Source: Roseiarcus fermentans
GTDB lineage: Bacteria > Pseudomonadota > Alphaproteobacteria > Rhizobiales > Beijerinckiaceae
Length of the DNA: 64,000 nt
Reading direction: 5' to 3'
NCBI RefSeq assembly: GCF_003315135.1
Contig: NZ_QNRK01000032.1
Location: 1 to 64,000, forward strand
Positions 1 to 8,394 of the stretch are shown in pieces. Within the stretch, counting starts at the first letter, position 1, and every line of letters begins with the position of its first letter. The position numbers were made by a program, and so were the translations under genes. The notes under the pieces were generated by a model. The model made no database searches and was not told the origin of the DNA. It saw nothing but the letters and a program-made list of their open reading frames with translations.

Positions 1-186
1 ACGAAGACGCGGAGCAGCCCCGGACGCAACTCGGACATGCGGAACAAACCCGCGTATTAGAGTTTGATCACCGACGTCCAACAGGCTTCGCCCCCACCCC
101 TGCGCAATCATCCGAGGCCATCCTTCCTCCCAACAAGGAGCGGAGACGAGATCGCGTGTCCGACCTCTTGACGAAGGACATAAGAG

Positions 187-370
187 CAATCCATGCCGCC
201 GCTTGCTTCCTGCGGAAAAAATCGCTCCGTCTTCTGCTCGCAACGAAGGGCGGCGGGACGACCAGAGGGCGCGACAGCGGCCCAGCGGCCCTGGATCGCT
301 TCCCCCCGGGCTCTTCGACCCGGGGGTCGCTCGCGATGACGGCGCTATTCGCTGCCGGCTTGGGAGTTAC
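187..370. repeat. MITE-like palindromic repeat, copy A (left end missing)
   Basis: The right terminus GGCTTGGGAGTTAC at 357-370 matches the right ends of the copies at 54.7, 55.0 and 60.0 kb. The inner part, including the hairpin around CCCCCGGG..CCCGGGGG (about 304-336), is nearly the same as 55057-55210 and as the reverse complement of 60022-60140. The left terminal repeat is not visible; similarity starts near GCAATCCATG at 188. A long open frame crosses the element but has no protein-like character over it. Confidence 0.7.
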
Positions 371-534
371 AGGCGATCGTAATGACCAAGCCCGGCGTAC
401 GAGCGGCGGTCACGGCGCTCAACGGGAGCGGCGGCGTCTCGCCGCCGGGGCGCCCGAGACGCGCACCCTCCCAGGGCGCGCCCTGTTCGGCTCCGCGCGG
501 ACAGCCATCTTGGTCGTTACGGGCTCCGTGGGGC

Positions 535-806
535 GCAAGGTGGGCAAGCCCGTCTTCATGTTTCAAGAGGGGACGACCCCCGCCGTCGAGCGGGCGTTTC
601 AGGAGATCGCGGCGGGCACAGGAGGGGCTTACGCCAAGTACGACGCCGGGGCCGCGAAGCAGCTGGGAGAGCTGCTCAAGGCCGTCGTCCACTACGCGAC
701 AGGCGGAATGGCTGCGCTCAAGAAGAGGAGGAACGCCGGCAGCGCGCTTCTGATCGAACAACTGTGGGACGCGTCGACGCCGGGTCCGATGGCGCCGAAC
801 GAATAA
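535..806 (+). pseudogene. C-terminal remnant of a vWA-domain protein
   Basis: About 90 codons resemble the C-terminal end of an alphaproteobacterial vWA-domain protein family: a KPVFMFQEG segment, then an EIAAGTGGAYAKYDAG-type segment and LGELLKAVVHYATGG, ending in ALLIEQL. The N-terminal part, with the metal-binding DxSxS motif of the vWA fold, is absent. The same frame upstream runs into the repeat element at 187-370 and encodes nothing protein-like. I read it as a gene remnant left after rearrangement. The family match is from memory of its C-terminal pattern. Confidence 0.5.
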
Positions 807-808
807 CG

Positions 809-1321
809 TTACTCAATTACGCCTGAAGTACATGTCGATGTGCCGCTGTTGCCAGCAGCACTACCCTGCTGGGTCAATCCCCCACTTATTGTGGCGCCGG
901 ACCCGATAGTCATGGTCATATTTATAACTACATTGGTACAGCCGCCGCTTCCCGATTGGTCGCCGGTCAGTTTCTCTGTACGCCCCTTATCAAAACCGTT
1001 AATAAAAGCTTGAATGTAGGCAGGCATTCTCGCGTCTCGTAAGCTTTCAACAGGCCCGGTAACCGTCATAGTAAGTACATCACCATCCTTGCCTTTGACT
1101 TCAAATTGTAAGCCACCACTGACTGTCTTAACGAAATTTACGGGATGGCCTCCCGTAGTCTTGAAACCTGACAAATAATCCGGCTTTGATTTCATAAGCT
1201 CGGCAAGTTCTGCCTTGCTCGCTAGACGCGCTTGAACGGCTTCGGCCGGAATTGTATTCACGCCAAGCAAAACGGCTTCCGCTATAATCAAAGAAGTAAC
1301 AATGTTACGAATGCGATGCAT
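809..1321 (-). CDS. Low-GC secreted protein of unknown function
   Basis: This 170-residue protein opens with a clear signal peptide (charged MHRIRN, a hydrophobic core to about residue 22, cleavage near AEA-VQA). The mature part is hydrophilic. Its C-terminal third is rich in Gly, Ser and Thr with two Cys (GCTNVV and TSTCTSG) that could form a disulfide. GC content and codon use are visibly lower than in the surrounding genes, which suggests recent acquisition. It converges on the vWA remnant with 2 nt between the stops. No family recognised. Confidence 0.65.
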   Translation of the reverse strand: MHRIRNIVTSLIIAEAVLLGVNTIPAEAVQARLASKAELAELMKSKPDYLSGFKTTGGHPVNFVKTVSGGLQFEVKGKDGDVLTMTVTGPVESLRDARMPAYIQAFINGFDKGRTEKLTGDQSGSGGCTNVVINMTMTIGSGATISGGLTQQGSAAGNSGTSTCTSGVIE

Positions 1322-1404
1322 GAGCGGCCTCCTTGAAAAATGGAAAGCACCCCATCGAATATTGTATCAAATTATCAGTCTTGAACAACTGCCAATCCTG
1401 GCAC

Positions 1405-1487
1405 ACGGCAGACCACGTCGCTTTGCTCCTCGCGATGACGATCCACGTCGCTTGGCTCCTCGGGATGATGGCGGCTTGGGCGTTGCG
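1405..1487. repeat. Degenerate partial copy of the MITE-like repeat
   Basis: Two imperfect repeats of the motif CGTCGCTT(T/G)GCTCCTCG(C/G)GATGA lie in tandem, followed by GGCTTGGGCGTTGC (1473-1486). That last block is a degenerate form of the right terminal repeat GGCTTGGGAGTTAC of the complete copies. No left terminus or target duplication is visible. The remaining gene-free sequence of 1322-1747 shows no other feature apart from an AT-rich stretch near 1560-1600. Confidence 0.5.
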
Positions 1488-1759
1488 GGCGATGCTGCGC
1501 CCGCGGCCGCGCTGCGGCTCCGTCGCGGCGGATCCCGCGCTGTTTGGCGAAGTTCATGCTTTTCAATCTTTTCAATAGCTTGTGCTGAGATCTAGATCCT
1601 GAGCCAGAGCGCCGCCCGGGACGGCCGCCCGTTCCGGGCGCCGGGGCGGCGCGCCGCTGCCGCTTTCCCGCGTCGCCCCCCCGAGAAGCGACCCTCCACC
1701 TCGTCGGCCCGAGCAGCGCGTTCTTGTTTTGTACCGGGCTCCCGGCTATGATGGCCGCC

Positions 1760-1981
1760 ATGCCCGACGCCCTCACCCCCGCTTCCGCCGACGACCTCGT
1801 CGCCGCGCTCGCCTTCGCCCTGCGGTTTCAGGGGCGCAAGCGCGTCCACAACGCCGACGAGATCATGGCCGAAATCGTCGCCAGACGGCTCGCGGAGCAC
1901 CTTTCGCGCGCCGGCTTCGTGGTCATGAAGCGGCCGTCCGAGGTCGGCGCCGCGGCGCTCGGCAGGGGCTTCGAGGGGTAG
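1760..1981 (+). CDS. Conserved small protein of Rhizobiales, unknown function
   Basis: A 73-residue protein if translation starts at MPDALTPAS. In-frame ATG codons at 1724, 1748 and 1751 are possible, but the N-terminus from 1760 fits the family as I remember it. The body has the recurring pattern LAFALRFQGRKRVHNADE, IVARRLAEHL and AGFVVMKRP. It is predicted soluble and helical with no signal peptide. It stands alone between a repeat-rich gap and the DUF429 gene. No function is known to me. Confidence 0.6.
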   Translation: MPDALTPASADDLVAALAFALRFQGRKRVHNADEIMAEIVARRLAEHLSRAGFVVMKRPSEVGAAALGRGFEG

Positions 1982-2179
1982 GGGTCTCGCGGCGGTCAGC
2001 GTCCGCGGCGGCTCCGCGCGTCCTCGGGCCGCTCGCCGAAGTCGGGTCGGCGGCGCGTCGCAAACGGCCGCCGCCCGCCGGCGCCGCCCGGAGGACTCGC
2101 GGGCGCGGCCCGCGCGCGACTGCCGGCGCTTGCGCCGTCCGCGCGCCGAGCGCAACACTGCGCGACGGGGAGGAGGCCG

Positions 2180-2992
2180 ATGACCGGCGGGATGCGACCT
2201 CTGCGCGCGGTTCTCGGCGTCGACGCCGCCTGGACCGAAACGGAGCCGAGCGGCGTGGCGCTCGCCGTCGAGACGGACGCCGGCTGGCGGCTACACACCG
2301 TCGAAGCCTCGTATGATCATTTCTCCGCCCGGGCGCGCGGAACGCCCGCCGAGGGGCGGCCGGCCGGCTCGCCCCCCGACGCCGGCGCGCTTCTCGGCGC
2401 GGCTTTCCTGCTCGGCGGCCGGGCGCTCGACTGCGTCGCCCTCGACATGCCGGTCGGACCGCGGCCGATCGTCGGCCGGCGGCGTTGCGACGACCTCGTC
2501 TCGCGGGCCTACGGCGCGCGCAAGGCCGCGGTCCATTCGCCGAGCGCGGCGCGGCCGGGCGAGCTCAGCGACGCGCTGCGCGCCGACTTCGACGCCTTCG
2601 ACTTCGCCCTCCGCGTCGAGCCGCCCGCGGACGGCCTGATCGAGGTCTATCCCCACGCCGCGCTGATCGAGTTCATGGAGGCGCGCGAGCGGTTGCCCTA
2701 CAAGGCGGGCAAGACCACGACCTACTGGCCGGACCTGCCGGCCGACGCGCGCCGCGCCAAGCTGCGGGCGACCTGGGCGCGGATCGTCGCGGCGCTGGAC
2801 GCGCGCATCGCAGGGGTCGCGGCGGCCCTGCCGATCCCCGAGCCGGACGTTGGCGGCTGGCGCCTGAAAGCGTTCGAGGACAAGCTCGACGCGGTCGTCT
2901 GCGCCGCGGTCGCGATCGCCGCGCTGAACGGCGACGCCGCGCCTCACGGCGACGCGGACGGCGCGATCTGGATTCCGCGGGCAAAGGGCTAG
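2180..2992 (+). CDS. DUF429 domain protein (predicted RNase H-like fold)
   Basis: A 270-residue protein with the DUF429 signature: an N-terminal VLGVDAAW strand where the first acidic residue of an RNase H-like active site would sit, a central ALDMPVG, an EVYPHAAL segment, and the C-terminal KAFEDKLDAVVCA with DGAIWIP. Members are predicted nucleases of unproven substrate. The 5' part is extremely GC-rich. The stop is 2 nt before the start of the next gene, a cupin protein, so the two are probably co-transcribed. Confidence 0.75.
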   Translation: MTGGMRPLRAVLGVDAAWTETEPSGVALAVETDAGWRLHTVEASYDHFSARARGTPAEGRPAGSPPDAGALLGAAFLLGGRALDCVALDMPVGPRPIVGRRRCDDLVSRAYGARKAAVHSPSAARPGELSDALRADFDAFDFALRVEPPADGLIEVYPHAALIEFMEARERLPYKAGKTTTYWPDLPADARRAKLRATWARIVAALDARIAGVAAALPIPEPDVGGWRLKAFEDKLDAVVCAAVAIAALNGDAAPHGDADGAIWIPRAKG

Positions 2993-2994
2993 CC

Positions 2995-3342
2995 ATGCTT
3001 CGCAGCGGCAACGTGTTCGCCGGCGTTCGGCCCGACAGGGAGGCAGAAGCCTTCGCCACGCTCGCCGAACGGCCGGGCGCGGTCGTCGAGCGGATCGTCT
3101 CGACCGGGCAGGCGAGCCCCGCCGGCTTCTGGTACGATCAGGACTGGACGGAGTGGGTGGTCGTGCTCGCGGGCGAAGCGCGTCTCGCCATCGCGGGCGA
3201 AGCGGCTCTGCGGACGTTGCGTCCGGGCGACTGGCTCGAATTGCCGGAGCATGTCCGGCACCGGGTGGAATGGACGCTCGCGGATCCGCCGACGGTGTGG
3301 CTCGCCGTGCACTGGAAGGGCGGGCGCGCCGAGCCCGCGTGA
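2995..3342 (+). CDS. Small cupin-fold protein
   Basis: A 115-residue single-domain cupin. The second cupin motif is recognisable as LRPGDWLELPEHVRHRVEWT (about residues 67-86), giving His ligands in the EHVRHRV segment. The first motif (WYDQDWTEWVVVLAGEARL) is degenerate and lacks the usual HxH, so metal binding is uncertain. The start ATG at 2995 lies 2 nt after the DUF429 stop. The substrate cannot be deduced. Confidence 0.7.
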   Translation: MLRSGNVFAGVRPDREAEAFATLAERPGAVVERIVSTGQASPAGFWYDQDWTEWVVVLAGEARLAIAGEAALRTLRPGDWLELPEHVRHRVEWTLADPPTVWLAVHWKGGRAEPA

Positions 3343-3442
3343 GCGGGTCGCGGCCCGCGTCGCGGGCGAGAACCCTCGCCACGACGTCGGGCGCGACCGC
3401 CGCCCGCAACCGCCGGAGCGACCCGCGTCCGCCGGGACGCCT

Positions 3443-3547
3443 TCACGCGCCGAACGCGCGCGCCGCCAGCGCGATCATGGCCACAAAGGCGGCGAGCGAG
3501 ACCAGTTCCGCCGCGTCGCGCAGGGTGAGAAGGGCAGCTTCGCGCAT
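3443..3547 (-). CDS. 34-residue membrane protein, probable SOS-regulated peptide
   Basis: A short frame encodes 34 residues: an amphipathic N-terminus MREAALLTLRDAAEL, then a single membrane-spanning stretch VSLAAFVAMIALAARAF. A strong ribosome site GGAGGT lies 4 nt before the ATG. About 38 nt upstream is a sigma-70 type promoter overlapped by a LexA-type box (separate entry). The layout resembles that of the 29-residue SOS-induced division inhibitor SidA of Caulobacter, but I claim no sequence homology. Function is inferred only from control and topology. Confidence 0.6.
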   Translation of the reverse strand: MREAALLTLRDAAELVSLAAFVAMIALAARAFGA

Positions 3548-3584
3548 CAGGACCTCCGCTGGGTCGTGTGATCACGTTATGTGC

Positions 3585-3613
3585 GTTGTATGTTCTCTTT
3601 TCGTACGAGTCAA
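3585..3613 (-). promoter_or_regulatory. Sigma-70 promoter overlapped by a LexA-type box
   Basis: On the minus strand the sequence reads TTGACT, a 17-nt spacer, then TACAAC, close to the sigma-70 consensus with ideal spacing. Inside the spacer lies GTACGAAAAGAGAAC (3592-3606), which read from the other strand is GTTC-N7-GTAC. The LexA box of Rhizobiales and related alphaproteobacteria is the direct repeat GTTC-N7-GTTC, so this differs at one base. A repressor bound there would block RNA polymerase. It drives the 34-residue membrane protein at 3443-3547. Confidence 0.6.
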
Positions 3614-4023
3614 GCCGGCATTCGCCGAGCGGGCGAAAAGTTCCATGAAAAGTCGCCGGCGCGTCACGGGGCCGCGCTCGGCGCGAGGCCGGCGATAAGG
3701 TCGCGTCTGAGCCGTTCGAGGCGTCGCGACGAGGGATTCGGGGCAGGCGTCTTTGGCCGGGCGGGCGGGACGGCGAGCGAACTGCCGTTCGCGTTCGCAG
3801 CGCGCGCCGCGACCGCCTAGGTCGCGGCCTCGGGCCGGCGCCCCTTCGCGGCGACGACGAGCGGCCTGCGGCCGCGGCGCCTCGGTCCAGCAGGCGATCG
3901 ATGGGACCCATGGCCGGCCGCGCAGAAGCGTTCAGACCGGCGGCGTGTGTCCTCTATGCGGCCGGCAGCCGCAGCCAGCCGGCGTTCGGCGCGCGGCGAA
4001 GGCGCGCCGGACCGGGCCCGGGC
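3614..4023. other. Gene-free stretch
   Basis: High-GC sequence between the LexA-type promoter and the end of the GST gene. Open frames here are arginine-rich and look like noise. I see no RNA gene, repeat or convincing regulatory site. Confidence 0.5.
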
Positions 4024-4764
4024 TCAGCCGCGGTCCTTCGCCGCCGCCTGATCGAGCTCCGGATAATAGCGAAAGATTCCGGATTCGTTGAACGGCAGGC
4101 GCCGGTCGGACGCCAGATAGCGGGCGACGTTGGGACGCTTCTCGACCACAGCCGCGAGCGCCGCGACATGCGGCCAACGCTGCGGGGCGTCGGCGAAGGC
4201 GCGCGGGAAGGCATAGGCCATCCCGGCCCAGAGCTGGAACAGCGACAGGTCGACGGTGGTGAGCGCATCGCCCACGGCGTGCGCCGGTCCGGCCGGGTTG
4301 GCCGCCAGGGCCCGCTCGAAGTAGCCGAAGTATTTCGGGACGCGATGGTCGAGAAACGCCTTGGCGCGCTCCTTCGCCTCCGGTTTCTGGTCCTCGTAGT
4401 AGAGGTCGGTCGCGATCGGATGGTGGGTGTCGTGGACCTCGGCGACGAAATCCGTGATCGTCAGTTGCAGGCCATGAGCGTAGAGGCGCAGCGCCTCGTC
4501 CTTGGGCGCGAGGCCGAGCCGCGGGCCGAGCCAGGCCAGGATGTTGGCGACATGCGAGACGACGACGGCGCCGTCGCGCAGGAAGGGCGGCGCGAACGGG
4601 GCGAGCGGCGCGGCCCCCATCAACGCCGTCATCGCCTCGACGCCGCGCCCGGGCCCTCGCCCGCGCGCGACGTCGAGATAAGGCGCGCCCGCCTCCTCGA
4701 GCGCGAGTCGGACGAATTCGCCGCGACCCTGGATGCCGGGCCAGTAGAACAGTTCGTAGGGCAT
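4024..4764 (-). CDS. Glutathione S-transferase family protein
   Basis: 246 residues. The N-terminal thioredoxin-like domain (MPYELFYWPGIQGRGEFVRLALEEAG) has the Tyr-type GSTs' early Tyr and the GRGEFVRLAL helix; the proline loop is around LAPFAPPFL. An all-helical C-terminal domain follows from about residue 90, including ALTTVDLSLFQLWAG with the conserved N-capping Asp. It probably conjugates glutathione to electrophiles or peroxides in the cytoplasm; the substrate is unknown. It is the last gene of three on the minus strand (5942 to 4024) with gaps of about 80-120 nt. Confidence 0.8.
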   Translation of the reverse strand: MPYELFYWPGIQGRGEFVRLALEEAGAPYLDVARGRGPGRGVEAMTALMGAAPLAPFAPPFLRDGAVVVSHVANILAWLGPRLGLAPKDEALRLYAHGLQLTITDFVAEVHDTHHPIATDLYYEDQKPEAKERAKAFLDHRVPKYFGYFERALAANPAGPAHAVGDALTTVDLSLFQLWAGMAYAFPRAFADAPQRWPHVAALAAVVEKRPNVARYLASDRRLPFNESGIFRYYPELDQAAAKDRG

Positions 4765-4845
4765 GCGATGTCTCCGTCATCTGGCGGCGAATGGCGAGTG
4801 GAGAATGGACAGGTCGGCGCAAGACCACTCGCTATTCGCCGCGCC

Positions 4846-5238
4846 TCAGGTCTGCGGCCGCATGCGGTCTGCGGCCTCGGCGAAGCGGCGGGCGTGGTCG
4901 AGGAGTTCGCCGTCGGTCGGATGATCCGCGCTCTCGACCGCCTCGACCCGCGCGCGGATGGAGGGGTGCTTCTCGGCCAGGTATTTCGCCAGTTCGTCCT
5001 TCTCCTGCGCCGGACCGACGATCAGAATCGCGCCCGCGTCGGCGATCGCCGCGGCGACTTTTTCGAGAAACTCGCGGTCGATCGGGACCCGATGGCCGGT
5101 CCGCCGCTCGCCGTGACTGACGTCGTGGACCGAATGGTCGGGCCGGATCGTCGTCCCGTCCGCCTCGTCGAGGCTGAAGTGGAAGACGCGCGCGCGGGAC
5201 TGATCGATCCAGACGACTGCGTGGTAGTGACCGGGCAT
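4846..5238 (-). CDS. Translational machinery protein (eRF1 domain 3-like)
   Basis: 130 residues from MPGHYHAVVWIDQSRARVF; the frame is open further upstream, but this start matches the family. Features are the VVWIDQSRARVFHFS strand, a His-rich middle (PDHSVHDVSHGER), AGAILIVGPAQEKDELAKYL and the ending VESADHPTDGELLDHARRF. Databases call this alphaproteobacterial family 'translational machinery protein' from its resemblance to archaeal/eukaryotic release-factor domain 3. An actual translation role is unproven. Confidence 0.75.
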   Translation of the reverse strand: MPGHYHAVVWIDQSRARVFHFSLDEADGTTIRPDHSVHDVSHGERRTGHRVPIDREFLEKVAAAIADAGAILIVGPAQEKDELAKYLAEKHPSIRARVEAVESADHPTDGELLDHARRFAEAADRMRPQT

Positions 5239-5357
5239 GGCGAGTCTCCGAGGGTGAGGGGTCTGCGGACCACTCTGCGCCCGCTCCGCGGGCTGTCCAA
5301 TAGCTTTGGGCGCGCATTCGTGTCCCGGGGGCCGTGCGGCCAGGCGGAAATCGGCCC

Positions 5358-5942
5358 TCACGAGCCCCGGGGGTCGGCGCGCCGCTCTCCCGACCGCTCG
5401 CGGGTCAGCGTGAAGAAGAAGTAGTCCGGCGCCTCCGCGCCGCGCTGATCCATCAGTCCGAGAACCGTGTCGGCGTCCACCCGGCGGAACACGTCGTTGA
5501 TCGGGAGCTGATCATAGATCATGGTCGCGGTCACGACGCCGCGGAATTCGGTCATCCGAAGCCGCGCCTTCGGCTCGCGGGTGCTCAGGAGCGCCAGCGC
5601 GGGCGTCGCGAACCGGCTCGCCGACCGGGCGAGGCCGGGGTGGCCGAGCGCGAGCGGCGCCAGCGCGGGATTGACGCTGAAGGTCGCGCCCGGTTTGCCG
5701 AAGACGAGCGGATGGACGGCTTCCGGCCCGTCGAACCGCTTGCCGCGCCAGCCGACGGCTTCCAGCAGCCCGTCGAGCGGATGGCCGGTGTGAAGGCCCG
5801 CGCCTTCCCAGGCGCCGAGCATCTCCGTCGCCGGCATCGGCGGCAGGCGATCGAAGAACGCCAGCGCCTCCGCCGGCGTCGCGCGCCGCCTCAGCGCCGC
5901 GAGTTCGGACGCCCGCGGATCGACGACCACCCGCGCGGTCAT
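5358..5942 (-). CDS. GXWXG / DUF4334 domain protein
   Basis: 194 residues. The N-terminal GXWXG-type region contains TEMLGAWEGAGLHTGHPLDG and GWRGKRFDG. The C-terminal DUF4334 region has RLRMTEFRGVVTATMIYDQLPINDVFRRVD and DYFFFTLTRE. The two domains occur together in a small bacterial family of unknown function, possibly lipocalin-like ligand binders. It heads the minus-strand run toward the GST gene and is divergent from rluC. Confidence 0.8.
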   Translation of the reverse strand: MTARVVVDPRASELAALRRRATPAEALAFFDRLPPMPATEMLGAWEGAGLHTGHPLDGLLEAVGWRGKRFDGPEAVHPLVFGKPGATFSVNPALAPLALGHPGLARSASRFATPALALLSTREPKARLRMTEFRGVVTATMIYDQLPINDVFRRVDADTVLGLMDQRGAEAPDYFFFTLTRERSGERRADPRGS

Positions 5943-6050
5943 GGCTGCCTCCTCGTGACGAGGCTTCGAGTCTATCGCAACCGCCGCCGCCCCGCCATCC
6001 GGCTTCGCGCTCCCCTATCGCGCGCCCGGGCGCTGAGGTAAGAGCGCGCC

Positions 6051-7148
6051 ATGGTCAACCCCAAGAACCCGGACCGCGCGACGTCCGCCGCCCCGCCCGA
6101 AAAAGTCGCCGTCTACGCCATCGGCGAGGACGAGGCCGGGATGCGCCTCGACCGCTGGTTCCGCCGCCGCTTTCCCGACCTGCCGCAGTCGCACCTGAAC
6201 AAGATCGTGCGCAAGGGCGAAGTGCGGGTCGACGGCAAGCGCGCCGAGATCTCGACCCGTCTCGAGCTCGGCCAGACGGTGCGCGCGCCCCCCCTGCGCC
6301 TGCCGCCCCGCGCCGCGCCGGAAGTGAAGCGGGTCGACCCCGCCGACGCCGAGGCGATCCGGGCGATGACGCTCTACGAGGACAAGGACGTCATCGTCCT
6401 GAACAAGCCCTATGGGCTCGCCGTGCAGGGCGGCTCCGGCACGAAGCGCCACATCGACGGCATGCTGGAGGCGCTGGCGGACAAGGACGGGACGCGGCCC
6501 GTGCTCGTCCACCGGCTCGACCGGGACACGTCGGGCGTCCTCCTGCTGGCGAAGTCGCGAAAAATGGCGGCCGACCTCGGCGAGATTTTTCGTTCGCGCC
6601 AGGCGCGCAAGATCTACTGGGCGCTGGTCGAGGGCGTGCCGAAACCCGCGCAGGGGCGCATCTCCATGTTCCTCGCCAAGGGCGAGGGGATGGGCGACGA
6701 GCGCGGGGCGAAGGGGGCGGGCAGGGCGGACATCGAGCGCATGCGGGTGGCCAAGCACGGCGACCCCGACGCCCAGCATTCGCTGACCCTTTACGCCGTC
6801 GTCGACAAGGTCGCGCCGCGCCTCGCCTGGCTGTCGATGCGGCCGATTACCGGCCGCACCCATCAGCTGCGCGCCCATTGCGAGGCGATCGGCCATCCGA
6901 TCGTCGGCGACCCGAAATACAATCGCAAGCCAGTGAACGACCCGGCCCGCCACGATCCGCTGCGCGCCGTGCCGCCGGGGCTGGAGGCGAAGCTGCATCT
7001 CATGGCCCGCCGGCTGGTCCTGCCCCATCCGCGCGGCGGAACCATCGACGTGACCGCGCCGTTGCCGGAGCACATGAAGGCGAGCTTCGCCATGTTCGGC
7101 TTCGAGACGCCCGCGCGCGACCCGATCGAGGACGCGCCCGATGCCTGA
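6051..7148 (+). CDS. rluC: RluA-family 23S rRNA pseudouridine synthase
   Basis: 365 residues. An S4 RNA-binding domain at about 24-90 (MRLDRWFRRRFPDLPQSHLNKIVRKGEVRVDG) is followed by the pseudouridine synthase domain with the catalytic-Asp motif HRLDRDTSG (about residue 155) and the GRTHQLRAH motif (about 268). This matches RluC, which modifies U955/U2504/U2580 of E. coli 23S rRNA. A charged insert sits at about 205-230 (GEGMGDERGAKGAGRADIE). Its stop overlaps the ATP12 start by 8 nt (ATGCCTGA), implying translational coupling. Confidence 0.88.
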   Translation: MVNPKNPDRATSAAPPEKVAVYAIGEDEAGMRLDRWFRRRFPDLPQSHLNKIVRKGEVRVDGKRAEISTRLELGQTVRAPPLRLPPRAAPEVKRVDPADAEAIRAMTLYEDKDVIVLNKPYGLAVQGGSGTKRHIDGMLEALADKDGTRPVLVHRLDRDTSGVLLLAKSRKMAADLGEIFRSRQARKIYWALVEGVPKPAQGRISMFLAKGEGMGDERGAKGAGRADIERMRVAKHGDPDAQHSLTLYAVVDKVAPRLAWLSMRPITGRTHQLRAHCEAIGHPIVGDPKYNRKPVNDPARHDPLRAVPPGLEAKLHLMARRLVLPHPRGGTIDVTAPLPEHMKASFAMFGFETPARDPIEDAPDA

Positions 7149-7887
7149 CGACGGCCGCGACTCCATCCGCGCCGCCCAGGCGAACATGCGTCCCGCCCCG
7201 CTCAGGCGCTTCTACAAGACCGCGGAGGCGCGCGAGGCGGACGGCCTGTTCGCGCTGACGCTCGACGGGCGGGGCGCGCGCACCCCCGGCCGCAACCGGC
7301 TCGCCGCGAGGAGCCGGGCGGTGATGGAGCGCGTGGCGGAAGAGTGGGCGCGGCAGCGGGAAATCATCGACCCCGCCGACATGCCGATCACCCGGCTGGT
7401 CAATTCCGCCGTCGACGGGGTGGCGAAGGCGATGGAGGCGACGCGGGCGGAGATCGTCCGCTACGCCGGCTCCGACCTCCTGTGCTACCGCGCCGAAGCG
7501 CCGGAGGCGCTGGCCGAACGGCAGCGGCTCGCCTTCGATCCGATTCTCGACTGGGCCGCCGAAACGCTCGGGGCGCGCTTCGCGCTGGCCGGCGGAATCC
7601 TCCACGTCGAGCAGCCGGCCGAAACGCTCGCGGCGGTTCGCGCCGCGGTCGAGGCGGTCGACGATCCGGTGGCGCTCGCGGCGCTGAGCGTGGCGACGAC
7701 GCTGACCGGGTCGGCCGTGCTGGCGCTGGCTGTCGCGCGCGGTCGCCTCGCGCCCGAGGAGGCGTGGCGCCTCGCCCATGTCGACGAGGACTTCCAGATC
7801 GAGACGTGGGGCGCCGACGAGGAGGCGACGGCGCGCCGCGCCGCCCGCTGGCGGGACATGGAGGCCGCGGCCTCGGTCCTTGCCTGA
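7141..7887 (+). CDS. ATP12-family F1-ATPase assembly chaperone
   Basis: 248 residues with the ATP12 pattern: PLRRFYKTAEAREADGLFAL with LDGRGARTPGRNRL, VAEEWARQREIIDPADMPITRLVNSAVDG, SDLLCYRAEAPEALAERQ, and LAHVDEDFQIETWGAD with a C-terminal Arg-rich helix. In alphaproteobacteria and mitochondria, ATP12 holds the F1 alpha subunit during assembly. A HAD hydrolase gene often separates rluC and atp12 in relatives as I recall; here the genes overlap directly. Confidence 0.88.
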   Translation: MPDDGRDSIRAAQANMRPAPLRRFYKTAEAREADGLFALTLDGRGARTPGRNRLAARSRAVMERVAEEWARQREIIDPADMPITRLVNSAVDGVAKAMEATRAEIVRYAGSDLLCYRAEAPEALAERQRLAFDPILDWAAETLGARFALAGGILHVEQPAETLAAVRAAVEAVDDPVALAALSVATTLTGSAVLALAVARGRLAPEEAWRLAHVDEDFQIETWGADEEATARRAARWRDMEAAASVLA

Positions 7888-7946
7888 GGGCGCGCTTTCC
7901 GCGTAGGCTTCCCGTGGCTCGCTCCGGCGCCGTGGGAGGGGGAGAG

Positions 7947-8330
7947 ATGGGGAACAGGTTTGCGGCGGCCGCGTTCGCCGCGGCCTCGCTCGTGGCTTCG
8001 GAGGCTTGGGCGGGATCGGGATATCTGCTGTTGCCCGATAACGACGGGCGGCCGGTTCAGGCCAGCGACCTCGCCGGCAGGACGATCTGCTGGGACACGG
8101 GAGTCGTCGCCCGATACGGCAGGGACGGCCGTTTCGCCAACAGCGACGGCGACGAGGCCCACTGGCAGGTTGTCGAGCCGGGCGTCATCCAGATTGGGCG
8201 CGGCTACCGCGAGGTGGTCGTGCTGCCCAGCGGTCAGTTCCGGGTGCACGTCGCGAAAAGGAAGTACAATACTTATCACTTTGGCGATGTGTGCAAAAAG
8301 CCCGTCGACGAAGGCGAGGCGAACCGGTGA
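7947..8330 (+). CDS. Secreted protein of unknown function
   Basis: 127 residues starting MGNRFAAAAFAAASLVASEAWA, a signal peptide with cleavage after AWA. The ATG follows a GGAGGGGGAGAG ribosome site. The mature part is a small beta-rich domain (LAGRTICWDTG, HWQVVEPGVIQIG, YREVVVLPSGQFRVHV) with two Cys (TICWD and GDVCKK), probably a disulfide in the periplasm. No family recognised. It follows atp12 by 59 nt and may share its transcript. Confidence 0.65.
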   Translation: MGNRFAAAAFAAASLVASEAWAGSGYLLLPDNDGRPVQASDLAGRTICWDTGVVARYGRDGRFANSDGDEAHWQVVEPGVIQIGRGYREVVVLPSGQFRVHVAKRKYNTYHFGDVCKKPVDEGEANR

Positions 8331-8394
8331 CCGCCGCCGACGTGTCCAGTCGCCCCCTGCGTTCTCGGGGTTGACGGAGGCGGGTCCGCGGCCC

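Noticed and set aside
1-155. Possible gene at the very start of the window
   Set aside because: No frame shows family motifs; only short stretches are open.
3581-3820. Plus-strand 79-codon frame crossing the LexA-type promoter
   Set aside because: No ribosome site and Arg-rich noise composition; the promoter faces the other way.
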